In this document: one piece after another, positions 13,584 through 24,478 of the stretch
Position numbering within the stretch: the stretch's first letter is position 1
Layout of the letters: each line of letters starts with the position of its first letter
Source of the DNA: Amoebophrya sp. A120
Lineage: Eukaryota > Sar > Dinophyceae > Syndiniales > Amoebophryaceae
Reading direction: 5' to 3'
Assembly: GCA_905178155.1 (NCBI GenBank)
Contig: CAJINV010000003.1
Span: forward strand, 9,741,979 to 9,805,978
Length of the DNA stretch: 64,000 nt
Translations under genes and position numbers: made by a program
Notes under the pieces: model-generated
The model's input: the letters and a program-made list of their open reading frames with translations, nothing else
Told to the model about the DNA's origin: nothing
Database searches by the model: none

Positions 13584-14097
13584 CTCGATATGTCGGTAAT
13601 CTTCTTGCCAAGTCCCTTGATGTCCGCATTCAACTGCAGGCACAATTCGTGATTGCCTTCGGACTGTTGCAGCGTGTCCGACACTTTTGTTTGGTAATTG
13701 TGCAACTCCTTAGCCAGCTCCTTGGACTTCTTAATCAATCGACGCTCGTTCTCGTGTGCCTTCCGGAGAGCTGCGTGAAGGTTTTCGAACTCTTCCTTAT
13801 ATTGGGTTAAGCAAGCCAATTATGACCAGTAAGCAGGTTCGCAGCATCTATCTTTGCAGATGCAATGGTTGTTATTGCGCGAATGCATAGCTGTAGTGCG
13901 TTCTCAGGCACCGTCAGGCTGCAGCAGACCTGATAGATACACAATCCAGCACTCCACTACATATGTAGATGCGCGACCACGTTGCTGTCTGATATCGTTT
14001 CGCGAACTTCGTTCAAAGTCATCAAAGCGTCCTTGGCCATGGCCTCGAACAGCTTGGCACTGTTGTCGCCATGTTCTTTCCACTCATCCATGGACAT
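13584..14097 (-). CDS. CFAP58: CFAP58-like coiled-coil protein, first two exons (partial)
   Basis: Exon 1 (14097-13981) starts at MSMDEWKEHGDN and ends with donor GTGGTC. Exon 2 (13795-13584) follows an acceptor reading ATATAAG and ends at donor GTGAAA in phase 2. Stops close the frame just before each possible earlier acceptor, which fixes the exon 2 start. The joined product, about 109 residues, matches the N terminus of CFAP58 (CCDC147) as I remember it: the stretch EEFENLHAALRKAHENERRL lines up with the conserved EYERLHAVMKK..NEKRL block, followed by the shared KSKEL..E and KVSDTLQQS positions. CFAP58 is a coiled-coil protein of motile cilia, needed for axoneme assembly in the animals where it was studied. 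The remaining several hundred residues must come from exons further left. A second Met lies two codons after the first. Confidence 0.68.
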
Positions 14098-14983
14098 AAT
14101 TCCGATGCTAGGCGTACTTCGTGGCGCGGCGAGACAGCTTCTCAAACGAATTCTGGTAGCTTCAGCTGCACTCAAATGCTTGACGCGTAGTTTTGCATGA
14201 ACCGGCGCTCCCCCATAGCTAAGTAGGAGTATTAGCGCATGGGGTCAGGACGTGCGTCCGCTTCAGCGTCAAAAAAAAAAAGCCAACTGTAGACTGAAGC
14301 ACCGTTACCGTTTACGCTACCGCTAAAAGTGCGCGAGGTCTTCTAATCGGAGCTTCCACGAGCCCCCGGTCGTTCCTCTGTCCGACTCGTTCACAAGCAA
14401 CTGGCTCCAGGAAACAAAGAGGGCGCCAGAACTACGGTGGAGCAGCAGCAATATTGAGCCAGTCCTGCTCTGCTTTGGTGCTTAGCGCTGCATCCTCGGA
14501 GAGAAGGGTCCGCCGACGATGTGGCAGGTTGGAAGGCAACCTTCTGGATGGTAATCGCTGCGGCGCCTGTCATGCTTTTGCTTGAGATTGCCTTTGATTG
14601 ACGGACACATGAAACAAACTGCAAGAGTCGAACAGCACAAGACCTCCGCATATGAATTCTCCGTTTATTTCGGCCTTTTCGCTCTCGACTTCTTTCTCTT
14701 TGACCAAGTGGAGCTTTTTTTATGTTGCGCAGGGAAGTAGTTGCCTGCTTTCTACTAAAGTCATGGATGTGCCAAGCTGAATACCGTTCCTGGTAATTTT
14801 TTCGGTTGCATTCGTCGTGACAAACATTGGCATATGTGGTTGCTCGCCAAAGAAGAGCCCTATACTCCATTATATCCGCGAAAGTTATAGTGGTTCTAGT
14901 TTTCGAGTTTTACAACTTTAGTAAACGAACAACGAACTGAAAACAGAGAAGATGAATAAAGAGAGAACGAACTGAGTGGGAAA

Positions 14984-15151
14984 GTAAGCTTCTCCCTCCG
15001 GGAGGGGTTCGAACTGGCGAGAAAAGTAAGCTTCTCCCTCCGGGAGGGGTTCGAACTGGCGAGAAAAGTAAGCCTCTCCCTCCGGGAGGGGTTCGAACTG
15101 GCGAGAAAAGTAAGCTTCTCCCTCCGGGAGGGGTTCGAACTGGACAACGGA
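14984..15151. repeat. Tandem repeat, 42 bp x 4
   Basis: Four near-identical units start at 14984, 15026, 15068 and 15110. Each holds the hairpin CTCCCTCCGGGAGG followed by GGTTCGAACTGG. Copy 3 differs by one base (GCCT for GCTT). All three minus-strand frames stay open through the array, because 42 is a multiple of three, which explains the repetitive ORFs of about 106 to 129 codons there. Confidence 0.95.
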
Positions 15152-16699
15152 GAGAGAGGGAGGTAAGGCGCACGAACTGAGTGACTGCGGCTCGCTGCGC
15201 GCGGCACCGTACCGCCTTGGGCAAGCACAAGGGACGCGTAACAAGGCGCGCGCAGACTCAGGGCGACGAGAAAGAGGCGCACCAAAAGCGCGCCGCCATC
15301 ACCCCGCTCCCTCTATTCCCGAGCTCGGCTGTCTCTTTTGCGCCACATTCTGCTTTTTTGAACAACAAAAAAGGCTCTTCCCTGTACTTTGGCGGCCCCG
15401 AGTTGAAAAAAAATGCCGCGGCGTATGCTTTGCTGCAGAAAGTACTCAAGGCCGGCGCCCCCACCCTCACAGAGACTCTGGCGGCTCCTGTTGGGTTCGC
15501 AGAGTCATGGCGGGGGTTGGCCGGCATGGGCGAGAGCACGACGCGCCCGGGAAAATGACAAGAGGCCTGCGTCTGCAACTTGGCGGCCCGCAGTTGCAGA
15601 AAAAGGCCTCTAGATGATTGCCGCGAGCAAGCGCGCGCGCTTAGTCTGGATTGGTTTCTTTGGCTCGGGCGATGTTTCCTGGCTATTGTTGGGCGCGCAG
15701 CTGTGCGCGCGGTTGGGTGCAAGCCGGTTTCCTGGCAGCGGTAGCTGCGAAAAAACAAAAGACGAGCGCTCTCTAGCTACCTCTACAACCTGGCGGCCCC
15801 AGCTTGTCGAAAAAGACCGCCGGGCGAGGCTTGTTGAAAAAGACCGCTGCGCCCTCTGCTGTTGTCTGGCTGGAGGGACCCGGTGACCTTCCGCCCTGGG
15901 CCGTAGCATTTGTGTCTGGCCGCCAGCTGAGGCCTTTCTTGGCAGCTTGCAGCTGGGAACTTGTCCAATTTGTGCTTCTGTTTGTGTTTCTTGGTGTGAG
16001 CTTTGTGACCAAGAGAAACACTTCGACAACACCACTCCGGGCCACTGCCTGGCCTCCGATGGCCGTGGTAGTGGATATGTTGCGCGCGTTTCAGAAGCCA
16101 CCCAGTTGCTAGACCGATTTCACTCCGAAAGAAACGGAGAAGGGAAGGAGGTCGAGCAAAAGAGCGCGGGGCGCCCAGGCTATGTGTTGCCCCGCTTTCC
16201 CCCCCCCCCCATTTTCTTGCGTTTTAGTGCTTATTCAATGCGAACGCGCAAAAGACAACGAAAACCGGGCAACATAGGCCATGAAGCGCAAAGTGCCAAC
16301 TTAAAAAACAAAGTTTTACTGTAGTGCAGTGTCTGCCTGGTTTTGCAAATAAAAACTTCGCCGAAAGCCAACTCGTTGCCGAAGTTTTGGCGAATTTCGG
16401 CAAAAGAAATTGCCGAAATTGGGCAAGATTGAAAAGCATTGCCATGGCTTAGGTTTCCCGGCTTTGCATTTTGCGCGTTCATGCTATCCAATGGCCCGCC
16501 GGCCTACCGCCCCCCGCCTTCTTTTTTCCCCTAGCTATTCCAATCGGCACGGGCTGCCTAAGCAAATGCGCAGGCAGTTCGCGCAGTCCACAAGCTCCCC
16601 ACCGCGGGCAGCCACTTCGGCGATGGCTCCCGACCCGAACACGAAAAAAACGCAGGCCCACGCGTTGGAATTATTTACTCAGTGCCCCGCGAGCGCGGA

Positions 16700-16840
16700 A
16701 GCAGTTCGCGCAGCTGCGCAATCCGTCAGGTCGCGCAGCTGCGCAGTTCGCAGTCCGTCAGTTCGCGCAGCTGCGCAGTTCGCAGTCCGTCAGCTCGCGC
16801 AGCTGCGCAGTTCACAATCCGTCAGCTCGCGCGTGCTCTG
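16700..16840. repeat. Tandem repeat, 32 bp x about 4, with palindromic core
   Basis: GCGCAGCTGCGC, a perfect 12-bp palindrome, occurs at 16708, 16733, 16765 and 16797, each followed by a variant of AGTTCGCAGTCCGTCAG. The last unit decays toward 16850. The plus-strand ORFs of 163 to 264 codons here are products of this array. Confidence 0.9.
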
Positions 16841-16937
16841 CAGTTTGCAACTTGTCAGTACGTTACGAAAAGACGAAAACTCGAAAACCAGAACCTATTG
16901 AAAGTTATAGTGTCTTACTCATACTCAGTTACTGTGA

Positions 16938-16964
16938 TCATCATCATCATCATCATCATCATTT
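16938..16964. repeat. ATC trinucleotide microsatellite
   Basis: Eight to nine ATC units, followed by ATTTATCCTGC. A second, similar run at 36424-36449 is followed by TATTCTGCG, so the two runs may sit in related sequence. Confidence 0.85.
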
Positions 16965-19900
16965 ATCCTGCACTTGGGGGGGACGTTGTAGAGCTTTCCG
17001 CTCTCACACTCAACCCATTGCGCACATTAGCACTAACATCCGTTCTAGTGTCAGCCTGTTGTGCTTGTCAGATCATATCCTCTGTCGCTCGGCAGGTTTT
17101 TACTACTCCCCGAAGCAACTCTGCTCAGGGGCACTCGTTTTCAGACATATTTTCGGCGTCCAGTAACGAGCCCACTGTACTTCCGACGTGGACATCTGCG
17201 GACTGCTTGCCACGCAAATGTCTGCAATCACTCAGGAGATGGACTGGAACTACGAGGCTTCGATCCAAAGCGGGATCTCAGCATCCGGGTAGTCGTAGTC
17301 CTTGTGCGCCGGGGGACGACAATTGTTCCTTTGATCTGTTGATATGGAAGGATATCTTTCTGTTGAGTGCCGCCGATGACTATCCAGAGGAAAAACGTCC
17401 GCAACCCCAAGCTGTCATGCAAATCTGCATGCCCAGATCATCTGTAATGCGGCTCCACATGACGGGCATTTTCTAATCCTGTTTGGTGATCTGCAGTGCG
17501 CGAATCAGGGTGACAGAGTGGATTTGTGGTGCGTCTGGGCTACCTCAGCAGCACGACTACAGTGTGTCCCCAAACTTGTCATGCGCGACAATCACTACTT
17601 GCGGATTTGTCTAGCAGATTCCCCATGTTGACTATGGGGTTGGGGTGGGAGCCTTTTTGCACAGGATAATGACGACACAGAGTTCATGCCTGAGCCGAGT
17701 GCACTACTTTTTGCGCGGCGCCACAAGACGAAGCGAAGCGAGCGGGCGAGGCTGCTCTTCCGGCCTATATACTAGTGAACTTTTGCGACGGGGAGAACAC
17801 CTACCCAAACTGCTAGTGCTCTCCTGCGAAACGATCCTGTCTCACTTTGCCTGTGTACTGCTTGCTTTCCTGTGATGAATGTCAGCGCACTTGACACGTG
17901 CCGAGTTAGTTTGGCGCCCCTCCCTTCCGTTCCACCCCTTTCAGCAATCACCGAGCGGCTGCCGGTGCCCGGTGGTTCTGGCACTTTGCATTACGCGTGT
18001 AGTAGCGGCTCAATTCTCCTGAGCGCTGGCTTTGCTACTCTGAGGGCTCGCGGTTCTGTGCAGGTGAAAGCCAGAAGAATGAGCAACATTGCCCGGCAGC
18101 AATGTCCACGATGGATTCGGGACCAATTAGAAGTGCTCTGGGTTGGTGTCCGGAGAAACGTCGGCGCAAACGCTGCTGGCCAGAAAACGAGCGGGAAGTG
18201 CCTGGGTGGGTAGATTGATACCATACGCAGGAGACGCAGCACCGCGCCACAGTAAATAGCCGCCGAAGGGGCGGCCGGTTTTTCCTCCTCACCCTGCGAA
18301 GGAGGAAGGGGGTTGATGTCTGTGTTGCCAAAAATACAGCGCTATGAGCGCGGGTGGTGAGGTTTATTGGCTCTGTTTCAGCAGAAAATCCCGGCCGCCA
18401 CCATCTAAAAGCGAAAAAGATTAGAGATCCGAGCCCGTGGCGGCAGGTCTTCTCTCCGGCGCAACACAGGGGCCGCGGAGCTCCTCCCGAATATGTGAGA
18501 GCTCAGCGTAGTGCTTGTCCCGGGAGGGCACTGCGACATTGACTGACCTCGTGCGGCACATAAGATTTGCCCCACTTGGTTCCTCTGCGCAAGCCGAAGT
18601 AGAAGCAGTATGCGGCGCCTGTCGTGGAAGAAACGCAACGCGCGCGATCGCGAAGCCTGGTGGCGAGATGTTTACCTGTCTCGCGTGCTGCGCCGCTTGT
18701 CATCCTCGTCGACTCGGCCCTCGGGTAGCCACTTGTCCACGTCTTGGCGGCTTTCTGCAGTTTCCGCATGCCGCTCCGACTGTAGGTTTAAAAGCAAGCC
18801 CGGCCCGCGTTTTTGCTTGGATGGTCCGAAGCCTCCGGCGGGAAACCGTTCTCACCGGAAAGGCACAAGCGTCCACGATGGTGAGCGCACATCGGAGAAT
18901 ATCGACCGACCAGCCACCTCAGCCTAGTCTCACAGGCTCGATAGACTTCTACTGCATGGCCATACATTTTTCAGTGACGAGGGTGCGTGTTTCCAAGTAA
19001 ATGGTCAAGAGCAAGAGCCTGTCAAAGCGTCGTTCCTATTGAAGCAAACAGATGCACTCGAGTCGTGGGGCTTCCCGGGCTGCCATGAAGTCCCCTGGTT
19101 TTTGCTTGATTGCTCTGCCTCTCTCGTCGAGAGCTCCGCACGCACGAAGTTGACGCAGCTAGTTGCAACCATTCGCATCGTTTTCGCAGTGCAAGTTTTC
19201 AGCCCCTCTCTGCAGTTGCTTACTTGTTCTTTTTTAGGTCGCTTGCGGTTGATTGCTGCAAACAACAAGCGAGCAGTGAAACTACTGCAGCGCTGGTCTT
19301 TTACGGGTGTCAGCACAAAGAACGACCCATCGGCGCTTGGTTTTTTGTAGTGTTCCACCTCACAATGACAATGGTTCTAGGAATTCCAACCGCTGGCATA
19401 GCTCACCCCAGGTGGACCGTACCATTAGGAAACAGCCCCATCACCTCCAGTATAGAAGCGTCAGGTGGGAAATCGTTCACATAACGGAGGCGGTGTGTAA
19501 TACACAAAAGCGCCAAGCGTTTTCGTTTTAGCCATCAGTCTTCTATCTTTGCAGCACACCTTCGAAGCAACGCACCTCAAGGAAGGGCTAAGCGACCTCG
19601 GCGGCCACCAGCTTATTCGCGCTTTACTGTTTCGACACATGGAAGGACCTCGACCACGCTCAATATTCGGCGATCCCTTCCAGAACGACAGCCCGGGCAT
19701 GGGCCGCAAAGATCCTCGCTTGCTGTGAGCGCGGGCCAGTTCCCTTTCTGCAGTTGCGACTTCAGCCCACGACCGGGGTCACGGGGTGAGAGATGGCAGC
19801 GGCCCCCTCCGATGCGGCTCGCTATAGGTAAGAGGCAGCCAGGGCGCCGCCATACCTAGGCGCACACCCCGACGCGTACCCGGTCACAGCGCTGGGCTGA

Positions 19901-20810
19901 CACCAGACCCGCGGCAAGCCCAAACACTACAGCGGCACTAATGACGACGCCGGCGCTGTGCCCGTTGGCGGTCTGCTGCGCGCCCCCCCTACCTGCGCCC
20001 AACCTGAACAAGACCGGGCGGGGACCCGGCGAGAAGTCACGGCTCCTGTAGGTTCGCGGGCGGTTCCTGCAGGTGCCAGAGGCCAAGCGGGGCGCGCGCG
20101 CTTTCAACGTGCGGCCGCCATCGCCAAGCGCTAGCTTTATTGCGGGCCTGGGCTTGACTCAGATTCCCCCGCCTTTTGGCAACAGGTCCCGGGCCTCATA
20201 CGTTCCTTGTTTTCTAGGCCGGTCGAAAGGGATCGCGCGGCCCCCGCCGGCGCCCCAAAGTTCAAAAAGTTTCCCCCTCCAATCCGAGAGAGAGGCGCGC
20301 CCCGATTGTGCAGCCCATCCGGCTTCTTCACAAGAGCGGAGCGGACCGCGGCACTTCCGGGAAGAATGCCAACAGGGGTGGGCGTTTTGCGTAGCGCATG
20401 ACGGTGGCCAGGAACGCTCTCGCGCGTATCGTGATGGTGGCCGCGCCTATTCGTAGGCCGGCCGCGATTGCAAGGAAGCTCTTGCACACGGGCGCGGCGG
20501 TAGAGCAGAAGTAACAGTCAGAGTTCAAACACAAATACTGGAAAAATTCAAGAAAAAAGCTCCAAGCTAATACATAAGAAACGACCCAGGCGGCGCGCGC
20601 CGCGTGGGAAAAAATAGCGCGCAAACCTTTCGGAGCACCTCTTAGATTGGACGCGGAGATCTACGCCAAGCACAAGCTCGATGCTTGGCCTTCAAGAATC
20701 TCCACACTCCACTAAAGCGGCTGCCTTTAGCCCCTCTCGGCGGAGCTACATGCGGAAAAAGCCGGCAAAAAACCTCCTTCAAGAGCCAGAGCCGGATGGG
20801 AAAAGCTAGA

Positions 20811-20877
20811 AAGGCTGAGACGCCTCCCGCCTTACAAAACCGCAAGGCTGAGACGCCTCCCGCCTTACAAAGCCGCA
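20811..20877. repeat. Tandem repeat, 33 bp x 2
   Basis: Two copies of a unit beginning AAGGCTGAGACGCCTCCCGC lie head to tail at 20811 and 20844, with one or two differences. A third, partial CCTCCCGCCTTG follows at 20879. Confidence 0.85.
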
Positions 20878-21701
20878 ACCTCCCGCCTTGGCAACTTTTC
20901 GGAGCGCCAGATCCAGAAAAAGCCGAAGCGCCCTCTGCGCTTTTGCTTGCAAAAGTGCTCAGCTTTCTTGTGTTTTGAGAACAAGAGAAAACTGGTAGAA
21001 AGCGGGCCCCCCGAGAAGTTTTCGGATCTGCAGGAAGACAATCTCGCTGCTTACAAAAATCCCCTCCACCTTCAGCCTCTTTTCGAAGGCCGGCCAGACC
21101 CGGAAAAGAAAAGCCAGCGGCCGGCCTCAAAGAAAGTGAACACCTTCTGGCTTTTCAGACGAGCCAGATCTGGTGGGCAGAGCTAGATCCGGCCAGAGTC
21201 CAAAAGTTCGCTTTTTCGTTGCAAAGGCCGCTACTTTTGGCTTGTCCTAAATTTGCCAGAAGCAGCCAAAACGTGGCCGCTTTTGGTCGTGCTGATACGT
21301 CGTGGCCTGGCGCAACCTTCAGAAAACCTTCAGAAGGCTTTTTGACCTTGATGATGATGATTAGTGCGAGCGGGGCTCGGCGCAGCTCCCTCCTCCGGCG
21401 CGCGGCAGGAATAGCCTGCCCTAATACCCTAGTGGTCACGGCGTTGACCGAGGCCAGGACTTTTCGTTATTCGGTTGTGGAACGCCCTCACTTTCGATCG
21501 TTGGGCCTTGCTTCATTCGGGGGCCGGCATGTTTCACACATTCCGAAGAACGGGGCGGAACTACCAGCACACGCACAGGATACGGCGCTTGTTTGTCCTA
21601 TTCTTTGGCCTGGAGGTCAAGGATCGACCTCGCGATCACACTTACGGCTCACAGTACTAAACGCTCTGACCTCCGACCCGTACTGATTGCGCAGCAATCA
21701 C

Positions 21702-21767
21702 GCTTGAGTGGACTCGAACCCCTCGGCTCGTTGAATGAAGTTCCACCAGTCAGGAGCTACACCCTGG
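21702..21767 (-). pseudogene. tRNA-like relic or tRNA-derived SINE head
   Basis: On the minus strand GGGTGTAGCTC (A-box-like) is followed about 35 nt later by GGTTCGAGTCC, a perfect tRNA B box. The T stem pairs at four of five positions. The acceptor and anticodon stems do not pair, so it is not a working tRNA gene. It fits a dead tRNA or the promoter head of a SINE. Confidence 0.4.
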
Positions 21768-22629
21768 CGAGCTGACCAAGGCAAAGCTCATCCCAACCTT
21801 TTGAATCCGGCGCAGTGGATCCTTTCCCTACTAGGTTTTTTATAGTGAGACCAGGGCACGCCCCCTGGAGACGGCGCGACTCACTTTTTGCAAACCTTCT
21901 CGCACTAGCGCCCATCTAGATGCGGCGGGCCTTGCTCCATTGATGGCGTGCAAAAAATTCGGATCGAACGAAGGCGCAGGCGCTCTCTAGGTAGGTAGTC
22001 CGAAGGTAGGCAGTCTTAAGGTCGTGCCTTTCTCTCAGTTCTTTTTTGTGTTTTCTTTTTCTGTGTCTTCAGAGCTGCTGTCTTTCAACAGCGAGCCCTT
22101 TCTTGGTCGGTTAGCTGGTTGCTAGCCGTTTGAAGACGTGCCTACTGCTGTTGCTAGGCGCAGGCTGTTGCGTGTGGCCGCTGGCGCATGGGAAGGCGGG
22201 CGGACCTGAGAGGTCAAGGCAAGCAAGCAAAGTCTTCAGACACGTTGGCCGGCCCCAAGACGTTTGCCGCACATCGCGGCGCCGCCATAAATCGACAGGC
22301 TGCTTTTTTTTTCCGCTCTAGAGACCGGCTCTTTCGCTCGTTTTACGAACAGCCTACCTAGAGCAAAGCACTCTGGTCGGCCACTGGACCTGCGCCGGCT
22401 GGCTAGTGGCCGACTGCCTTTCACGGCTGTCGGCGGGCTTTTTCCTTGTCCGGCAAGCTTCTGGGTCTCTGCTGAAGTCCTTCTTTTTCTTTTCGTTCTT
22501 ACTGTCGCAGGTCGCCGTCGAACTGTCCATGTTTGCTATGGTTGGAGTCCGCAACCCGGCGAGAGACTTGGCGGCTGCCCCTGCCACGCCTTGGGCTCTT
22601 CCTGCCTCACCTCCTGTCGCCTGCCTCGC

Positions 22630-23960
22630 TCTGTTTTACGCCGCGCGCCTCGGCCTCTTTGCCAGGTTGCTGTCGTCCTCGCCCCGGCCTCGCAGCTGCG
22701 CTGCGTTGCCCCCCTTGGAAGTCGCGCCGCTGCTGTGCTCTGCTGCCTTTTCTCCCTTTTTCTCTTTTCCCGGTTCCGGGGGGGGGACGCCTTTTCCTGC
22801 CTTTCCCGTCAATGCGTTTGCCACTACTGCAGCAAGGGCCCCCTCGTCTACGGCGTCGCGCCCCTCATCGGTCCCGCGAAAGCCTTGCCCCTGTTGCTGT
22901 TGGCTTTCTTGGCTCGCGGGCCTGTCTTGCGTTGCCCGCGCACCTGCTTCACCAGTAGCCCCCTGCTGCTCAGCTTCGTCCAGGCCTAGTTTTTCTAGCA
23001 GCCATCTCGACCGTTCTCCGCGTGTCATTTCCGGCCATTCCTTCACCGGTGGGAAGTCATAGAGATTAACTATCCCCGAAGTCGTACACTGGCCAAGCAC
23101 CACGCGAGTCGTGATTTTCTGCGCTGCCGTACCGCAACCCTGTTTCTAACGCCGGGGCGTCGCTTGCTACCTTCCGCCAAGACTCCGCGCTGTCACCGTA
23201 GAGGCAATTCTTTTGCACTACGTGCCCAAGCACCTCCATGGTCTCGATCGCTTCTGTCAGGCTTAGCACCACGCCCGCACCCCTACGCAGCGGACCCCGC
23301 GGCTTTTGGTGCAGTTTCTTATAGTCCTCCAACCTGTCTGAAGCATATCGCTTGGCCTGAGTGCCATGCCATCACGGCCTCCACCGCAGCGCGTGCACTG
23401 CTGCAATATGCCAGGACCTGCTGCTCTTGTTCTCTATCTTTCTTCTACTTCCAAGTGCGCCGCCTTGATCTTTGGTTGCAGCACTGCAACCATTTTTGTG
23501 CCGTTGGGTGGAAATCGCCCATACATAGATCCGAGCGGCCCCAACCTCGTCCGTAGAAAGTACTGAGGTCGTCAGCTCGTCCTTGCTTTTGCGCCCGGGC
23601 TAAAGCGCTCCGAGCGGTCCGGGATGATTCCCGCTAGCCGAAGATCACAGGAGTCGGGTAGTCGGGTCATTGCGCCTTCTGCTAATGCTGTCACTAGCGC
23701 CGCGTCCGCCGTTTGGCGCGTTCGCCGTGCCTCATGGTTCCGCCTCGTTCAACCCCGCGAGGCCAGTGCCCAAGATTCGCAGCGGGAAAGCTGCCCACTT
23801 CAGCACGCCTCCCATGTCAGTCAGCAGATTCCTTTGCGACAGAGCGCGGAGTATTTTGATGCCCAGAAGGTTCAAAAATAACGCGAGCCCTTTTGCATGT
23901 TTTTTTGTGAAAAGTACGCACAGTTTTCTTTTATTCCGCCTTCAGAAGGTTTTGGGACTT
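22630..23960 (-). pseudogene. Decayed minus-strand reading frame, element-like, family unknown
   Basis: Several protein-like segments follow each other on the minus strand but in changing frames and with stops: one ending MGGVLKWAAFPLRILGTGLA (near 23770), one with QQVLAYCSSARAAVEAVMAW (near 23400), one with LEDYKKLHQKPRGPLRRGAG (23330 downward), and one with GIVNLYDFPPVKEWPEMTRG (near 23060) that runs on into a Gln- and Gly-rich tail. The segments keep order and spacing as if one ORF had suffered frameshifts. No reverse transcriptase, integrase or transposase motif is visible. It lies just downstream of the UBXN11-like gene. It could be a degenerate mobile-element ORF or a dead gene. Confidence 0.35.
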
Positions 23961-24440
23961 TGAACCTCAGAAGGGCAAAAGAAAAAATCTTCAGGAAGGT
24001 CAAAAACGAGGCGCATAAAAACCTTCCGAAGCTTTGCAGTCAGTCAGTCGCTCACGTCTAAGAGTAGGGCCAACGCGAGCAGGTTCTGCGTCTTTGGCCA
24101 CAGTTCGGCTCTTTGCAGGCTGTTCACGAAGAGGGGACGCCAAACTCATAAAGAAAACTGTGGCTACGGTAAAGCTCTAGAACACACAAAAGAAGACTGT
24201 GGCTAAAGTTTTGCACATCGATCAAAGAGCTTCTGAAGGTTATTGAACACCTACTGAAGGTCCAAACTCGACAAAATTTTCTAAAGGTTTGAAAAAAAAA
24301 AAAAATTTCCGAAACAGGACCTGTATCCGTTTCAGTTTTGTGTCTTTTTCAAAGTGCCCACTTCTGCACCTTCAGAAGGTTTTTCGATCCTTCTGAAGGT
24401 TCTTCTGAAGAATTTTCTTCTGAAGGTTGTAGTGATTTTT
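23930..24440. repeat. Cluster of short palindromes, ACCTTCWGAAGGT type
   Basis: Some ten copies or half-copies of CCTTCAGAAGG, CTTCTGAAGGT and variants lie within 500 bp, with the densest part at 24368-24430. Two more lie at 21320-21340. The motif is its own reverse complement around one central A/T. The cluster starts directly downstream of the UBXN11-like stop codon. Confidence 0.8.
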
Positions 24441-24478
24441 TCCCGTATAGTCCTTCTATTGAATTATGCATATAGTTC

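Larger units (their letters stand above)
14100..22600. other. Intergenic stretch, repeat-rich, no supported gene
   Basis: Holds the 42-bp, 32-bp and 33-bp arrays, an ATC run, a cluster of TTGCCGAA/TTCGGCAA half-palindromes near 16360-16430, and the tRNA-like relic. Open frames at 18515-19350 have no domain or splice support. Confidence 0.5.

Noticed and set aside
14391-14870. 159-codon minus ORF and a helical side frame (LVKEKEVESEKAEI)
   Set aside because: The frame that looks coiled-coil has a stop right upstream and no good acceptor; the main ORF lacks any motif.
16471-17476. Plus-strand ORFs of 231 and 264 codons
   Set aside because: They read through the 32-bp array and the ATC microsatellite in different frames; repeat artefacts.
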